Assembly (NCBI GenBank): GCA_005788935.1
Contig: SYAK01000113.1
Coordinates: 1 to 6,705 of the forward strand
Direction of reading: 5' to 3'
Length of the DNA: 6,705 nt
DNA from: Pseudomonadota bacterium
GTDB lineage: Bacteria > Myxococcota > UBA9042 > PHBI01
Shown one piece after another: positions 5,606-6,705 of this stretch (positions within the stretch are counted from its first letter, which is position 1; each line of letters starts with the position of its first letter). Below the pieces are notes generated by a model. The model ran no database searches. It was given only the letters and a program-made list of their open reading frames with translations, and was not told the DNA's origin. The position numbers and the translations under genes are program-made.

Positions 5606-6705
<1,100 letters not shown>

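Overview
The window is a high-GC bacterial chromosome segment (GC-rich third codon positions throughout, Shine-Dalgarno sites of the GGAGG type). The gene content is an HgdB/HgdC-type dehydratase-activase homologue, a B12-dependent acyl-CoA mutase, and the remains of a secreted subtilase with BACON and Ig-like domains. This would fit a metabolically versatile soil or sediment proteobacterium or myxobacterium-like organism, but no rRNA or lineage marker is present, so the taxonomy is an inference. No tRNA, rRNA, CRISPR array, transposase or phage gene was seen.

Layout, left to right. (1) 1-1940, plus strand: the last 54 codons of an upstream gene overlap by ATGA with a 592-aa protein of the 2-hydroxyglutaryl-CoA dehydratase D-subunit / activase-related family, the strongest call on the left side. 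A long hairpin at 1952-1988 closes this unit and faces the next, convergent one. (2) 2016-3614, minus strand: two adjacent unrecognised genes (201 and at least 242 aa). The second has good coding signal upstream of its first possible start. It is either translationally coupled to an 85-aa ORF or split from its own N-terminus by a frameshift. (3) 3615-3842: a divergent intergenic region with a GC-rich hairpin. (4) 3843-4211, plus strand: a small single-domain VOC (glyoxalase-fold) protein. (5) 4225-5421, minus strand: a broken gene whose frames, pieced together, give a candidate signal peptide, an inhibitor-I9 propeptide, a BACON domain, an Ig-like domain and a second beta-sandwich module. The S8 catalytic domain expected between the propeptide and BACON is absent, and the frame changes five times. 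(6) 5422-5605: a divergent intergenic region. (7) 5606-6705, plus strand: the first 366 codons of a coenzyme-B12 acyl-CoA mutase that runs off the window.

The two most useful observations are in regions 5 and 7. The mutase aligns without gaps to the Propionibacterium methylmalonyl-CoA mutase core, yet has Phe and Gln where that enzyme has Tyr89 and Arg207. This is the signature of isobutyryl-CoA mutase (IcmA), so the automatic label methylmalonyl-CoA mutase would probably name the wrong substrate. The protease remnant looks like true gene decay, because none of the recognisable neighbouring genes shows an indel. It lost its enzyme domain but kept recognisable flanking domains.

Functionally, the left (dehydratase-type) and right (acyl-CoA mutase) genes both suggest CoA-thioester chemistry, but they are separated by 3.6 kb of opposing genes and do not form one operon. 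I did not find a convincing new multi-gene system. The unrecognised minus-strand pair in region 2 is the least explained part.
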